From Mercurialis annua (lineage: Eukaryota > Streptophyta > Magnoliopsida > Malpighiales > Euphorbiaceae): 64,000 bases of DNA. This document shows, in pieces, positions 60,832 through 64,000 of the stretch. A model generated the notes under the pieces. That model was not told the DNA's origin. It made no database searches and saw nothing but the letters and a program-made list of their open reading frames with translations. The position numbers and the translations under genes were made by a program. Within the stretch, counting starts at the first letter, position 1; the number at the start of each line of letters is the position of its first letter. Where the stretch lies: the NCBI RefSeq assembly GCF_937616625.2, contig NC_065570.1:12658001-12722000 (forward strand), given 5' to 3'.

Positions 60832-61838
60832 TTTTTTTTTTTTGAGAGAAAAGATATCAATAAATCAATCGAAAGCAGTTACATTTGTGAGAAACTCAGG
60901 GAAGTGACAAAACCACTCCTGATGACCTGAAATGGAACGGGCATTTTGCGCCATAACATGCGCTGCCTGATTCGCAGATCGTCTCACGAACAAAAAAACA
61001 ATATTATGAAACTGCTTAGCTAATTCCAAACAATCCTCAATAAGCAACTCAGAATCAACCAAATTAGGATTTCTAAGTTCTAACACGACATCCATAGCAT
61101 CTGCCTCCACAACCACTTTATCGTAGCCCTTCAACCAACTTAAAGCTTCACGTATGCCCATAATTTCTGCCAAACGAGGAGAAAACGAGCCAGCCAGGCT
61201 GACTTGCCTTGCTTGAATTAAACGACCATAGCAGTCCCTCACTACCAAACCTAGCCCTATCTGATGTCTCCCTTGAAAAACTGCAGCATCTACATTAATT
61301 TTAATCCACCCCTGCTCCGGCGGTTTCCACTTGACAACACCATCTTGAGAACTCACTACTACTTCACGAAGACGCTTATCTGGATTATTAGCTACTAACC
61401 AAGAGGAGAGTTGAAACCCAGCCGCAGAAACAATAGACGTGGAAGTCCCAACTACTTTCTTCCAAATTATGTTGTTCCTATTCAACCAAAGGTTCCAACA
61501 AATGTAAGCCACCATAGCTTGCTCCTCCATGCTACGCTTGTCCATCCATCTGCTACACCAAGAAATAAGATCTGGCTGGAAATCAGACATACCGTCAAAA
61601 CGAACTAACTCCCAACATTCCTTAGCCATACTGCAGCTGCTAAGAAGATGAAGCACAGTCTCATGCAAGGAACTACAAACCATGCACGTGGAATTAACAA
61701 AGACCCTACGACTGGCTAGAGCATCAACAGACGGGAGATAACCAGCACAAGCTCTCCAGAGAAAATTCCTGATATGAAGAGGAACACGCAGAGCCCAGAT
61801 TCTCCCCCATACACTATTAGGCGTCCAGTTAAGAATTC
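60832..61838 (-). mobile_element. 5'-truncated LINE insertion
   Basis: A poly(T) at 60832-60843 (the poly(A) tail on the minus strand) is followed by the 3' end of a LINE ORF2. The element breaks off at about 61838, as is common for target-primed insertion. The flanks 'aatatctacaaaat' (60811-60824) and 'aatatatacaaatt' (61839-61852) match at 12 of 14 positions and may be a diverged target duplication. It belongs to a different LINE lineage from the 4.5-11.2 kb element: their RNase H sequences differ clearly. Confidence 0.75.
60865..61825 (-). pseudogene. LINE ORF2 C-terminus: zf-RVT and RNase H
   Basis: The open frame runs from the truncation (WGRIWALRVPLHIRNFLWRA) through a CMVCSSLHETVLHLLSSC zinc-binding segment to an RNase H domain (INVDAAVFQGRHQIGLG, EADAMDVVLEL, RRSANQAAHVMAQNA) and a natural stop at 60865. 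RNase H motif aspartates and glutamate are visible. It lacks the endonuclease and reverse transcriptase, so it cannot transpose itself. Confidence 0.85.
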
Positions 61839-61852
61839 AATATATACAAATT

Positions 61853-62271
61853 ATATTGGAGCGACTCAATTTAAAAAAAGAAATGCATCAGCGCAATGAT
61901 CTAAACACTTATTATGGTGTCAGGTAATCTGCCAAACTATTTGTCAGTTGAACTGAATGCATCTAAAAATTTGGCATCTTATCTAGAAATTAATCAGAAT
62001 TGAAGCTTTAATAAAATTGCAATTCTGGTGCTAGAATTTTACAAAGTCAATTTATCATGCAATGTGGAGGATTTGGATAGTAAGGCTCAATTCTTATTGA
62101 AGATGGAAATCCATTTATTTAATCCTTAAAAAAAGAAAAAAAAAACGAAAACAATCTAACATCGAAACGTTTGAACAATATGCTAACATGCAAATTAATC
62201 ATCATTCTTGATTAATTAAAATTAATACAAATACAACTCGGAAACAAACTTGCATTGTTGACCATCATTTC
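61853..62271. other. 3' flank of the FPS gene
   Basis: AT-rich non-coding sequence. The part next to 62272 would be the 3' UTR (minus strand). Confidence 0.4.
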
Positions 62272-64000
62272 TCATTTCTGTCTCTTGTAAATTTTGGATA
62301 GGAAAGACTTCAAAACTGCTTCCACAGCCTTGCTAGGATGAGCTTCAATAGAGGTTACTAATTTCTCGTAGCTTTTGCTCTCATATTCGGCGAATACCGC
62401 CTAACAAATTCAAGTAGTTTAAGGAATTAGAGATACGAGAAAGGAGCTTATTTTAGTATATGAGCACATTCGTATACCCTATTAAGCATAATTTTGTATA
62501 TACTTCCAATTTAGTTACACGGAAACTTCTCCAGTTTTATGCATTGCCCCAATCATTTCTGTTTCCGGAAATACTTCTAAAACTCTGAGACTCTATTTAT
62601 AATCTATTTGTTTAGAAAATACCGTTTCACAGTCATAATTTCAATATTTTCCATTTCGGCATTTCCGTTTCCGTTATTTACTCTACGATAGCATCAAATT
62701 CAAAATGAATCAAAATAATCAGAGACCAATAGCTAACCTGAAGATTCAACTCATTGTAGAGGGCTTTCACTTTTGATACACTGTCTGGATCAGCTTTTCC
62801 GTAGTGCTCCTTAAGGGAAAACAAATTATGAACAATAAAAGTTATTAACACTGAAATAACGATGGGGATATTATGTATGTATTAATCTTACATGTAACGC
62901 TTTTTTTTGTTCTTCATCGCAAAGTTCCAAAGCCTTCACAACCAACCAAGAGCACTTAAAATCTTCAATATCTGTTCCTATCTGATTTTTCAAACAAATT
63001 TTCATAAACATTCATGTTAGAAACACCACAAAAAGAACAGAAATTCTTCGATTCCCCTCTCTATACACCATTCTCTATACAATCCCACCGCCCTTCCCCA
63101 CACTTGCCTTCAAAGAATTTTAACTATATTAAAAAGTAAAAGCAATTTTATTTCTTAATAGCAATTAAGGTCCTGTTTTAGGATTTTTCTGATCAAAATT
63201 GCAGTTTATGATTAAAAAAATACAGAAGATAAATATATTATAGTGCTCGCCGGCAAACGTCAAAGGAGCCTTTAAGAAAAATATTAAATGAAAAATCAAG
63301 TAGCTAAAAAGAAAACTCTTTCATTTTCAACACTTGGGTGGCCTTTGAACTGAACCTACTTCATTGTCTGGTTAGGTTAATATAGGGAGGCCCCGCTTCT
63401 AGAGATGAGGCATTTACTCGCTTTTCAAGTTATATCGACTTAGCAGCAGTGAATATAGGATTTTGAAATTACGTAGGTTTTAAATTAGCCAATTGGTCAT
63501 TTTAGAAACTAGCATGCTTCATTCAACCATTTATTTTCGGGTCCAATCTTTGATTTTTTTTTTCCTTGGTTTAATGAACAGTGATCCATTCAGCTCTTGC
63601 CTAACATATATTTATATACAAAAACACTTAAATGTAAACATACACATGCATATAGATTGGACATCCAAGCATATATATTTTCACTATCACAAATCAACAG
63701 CATTTGAGCTCACCTTACCAATTGTCTTGGGATCACCAAAGCAATCCAAATAATCATCCTACACAATGAAAGAACAGTGATATATAATTAGCACAGATAA
63801 AGAATTCCATCACCTGAAGCAATACATATTTTCATTTTCTGTGGACCAAATGAAACCCAGGAATCAATTTATAGCCTCCCGAGTGACAAAACAAATCCGG
63901 AAAATTGAGGCAATCAAGTCTAATGTTACCTGTACTTGGAAGTAGATACCCATATCTACAAGAATGTTCTTTACATCAATATGGTTGTCCAGATTCTCAC
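62272..64000 (-). CDS. FPS: Farnesyl diphosphate synthase, 3' part of gene
   Basis: Exons seen, 5' to 3' on the minus strand: 63930-64000 (cut by the window), 63714-63758, 62892-62981, 62738-62809 and 62272-62400, about 135 C-terminal residues out of about 340. It reads [17 protein letters not shown], then [16 protein letters not shown] (the second Asp-rich motif, which binds the isopentenyl substrate's diphosphate partner through Mg), [20 protein letters not shown], and the typical end [21 protein letters not shown]. The enzyme condenses isopentenyl diphosphate with dimethylallyl and geranyl diphosphate to make farnesyl diphosphate in the cytosolic isoprenoid pathway. Junction phases agree. 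The start and the first Asp-rich motif lie outside the window. Confidence 0.95.
62555..62673 (+). repeat. Short gene-associated repeat, copy F
   Basis: Reads 'atttctgtttccggaaatac', 'ttctaaaactctgagactct', 'tataatctatttgtttagaa' and 'tttcggcatttccgtttccg'. It lies in the last intron of the farnesyl diphosphate synthase gene. Confidence 0.7.

Overview
The window reads as nuclear DNA of a flowering plant, most likely a eudicot. It is AT-rich, has split genes with short GT-AG introns, and carries plant-only gene families (PERK-type receptor kinase, NPH3/BTB protein, a Pol IV/V-type RPB4 subunit, a C2-GRAM-VASt protein). It also carries plant-type LINEs, Ty3/gypsy remnants and many foldback MITEs. 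I cannot name the species from the sequence.

Layout. 1-4.4 kb is a repeat pile-up: a truncated foldback MITE, a broken TIR-domain resistance-gene fragment, another MITE and one end of a CACTA transposon. 4.47-11.19 kb is an almost intact L1-type LINE on the minus strand with candidate 10-bp target-site duplications. 11.88-15.79 kb (+) is a nine-exon gene joining a phytocyanin ectodomain to a PERK-like kinase; every exon junction keeps frame. 17.5-18.75 kb holds nested MITEs, one with a perfect 9-bp target duplication and a palindrome-array core, just upstream of the NRPD4/NRPE4-like gene (19.02-21.71 kb, +). 22.62-25.53 kb (-) is an NPH3/BTB gene with a long non-coding upstream region. 26-45 kb is mostly repeats: hAT-like elements, a G/T-rich tract, MITEs, a 2.4-kb solo LTR and two gypsy remnants facing each other. 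45.89-47.88 kb (-) is a NIPP1-like FHA protein. 48.7-53.1 kb holds SINE-like pieces, a third gypsy remnant and a MITE. 53.74-59.42 kb (-) is a complete nine-exon C2-VASt-C2-GRAM-VASt gene. 60.8-61.8 kb is a 5'-truncated LINE. 62.27 kb to the window end (-) is the 3' part of a farnesyl diphosphate synthase gene.

How the genes relate. They are independent housekeeping, signalling and chromatin genes. From memory, the NPH3 gene, the NIPP1-like gene and farnesyl diphosphate synthase match a short Arabidopsis chromosome 5 block (AT5G47800, AT5G47790, AT5G47770), so this looks like a conserved block enlarged by transposons. The most unusual single item is the phytocyanin-kinase fusion. A second theme is an intron-dwelling short repeat (about 120 bp, six copies, all inside or next to host genes). 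All exon models were assembled by eye from splice signals, phase and family similarity; no alignment could be run.
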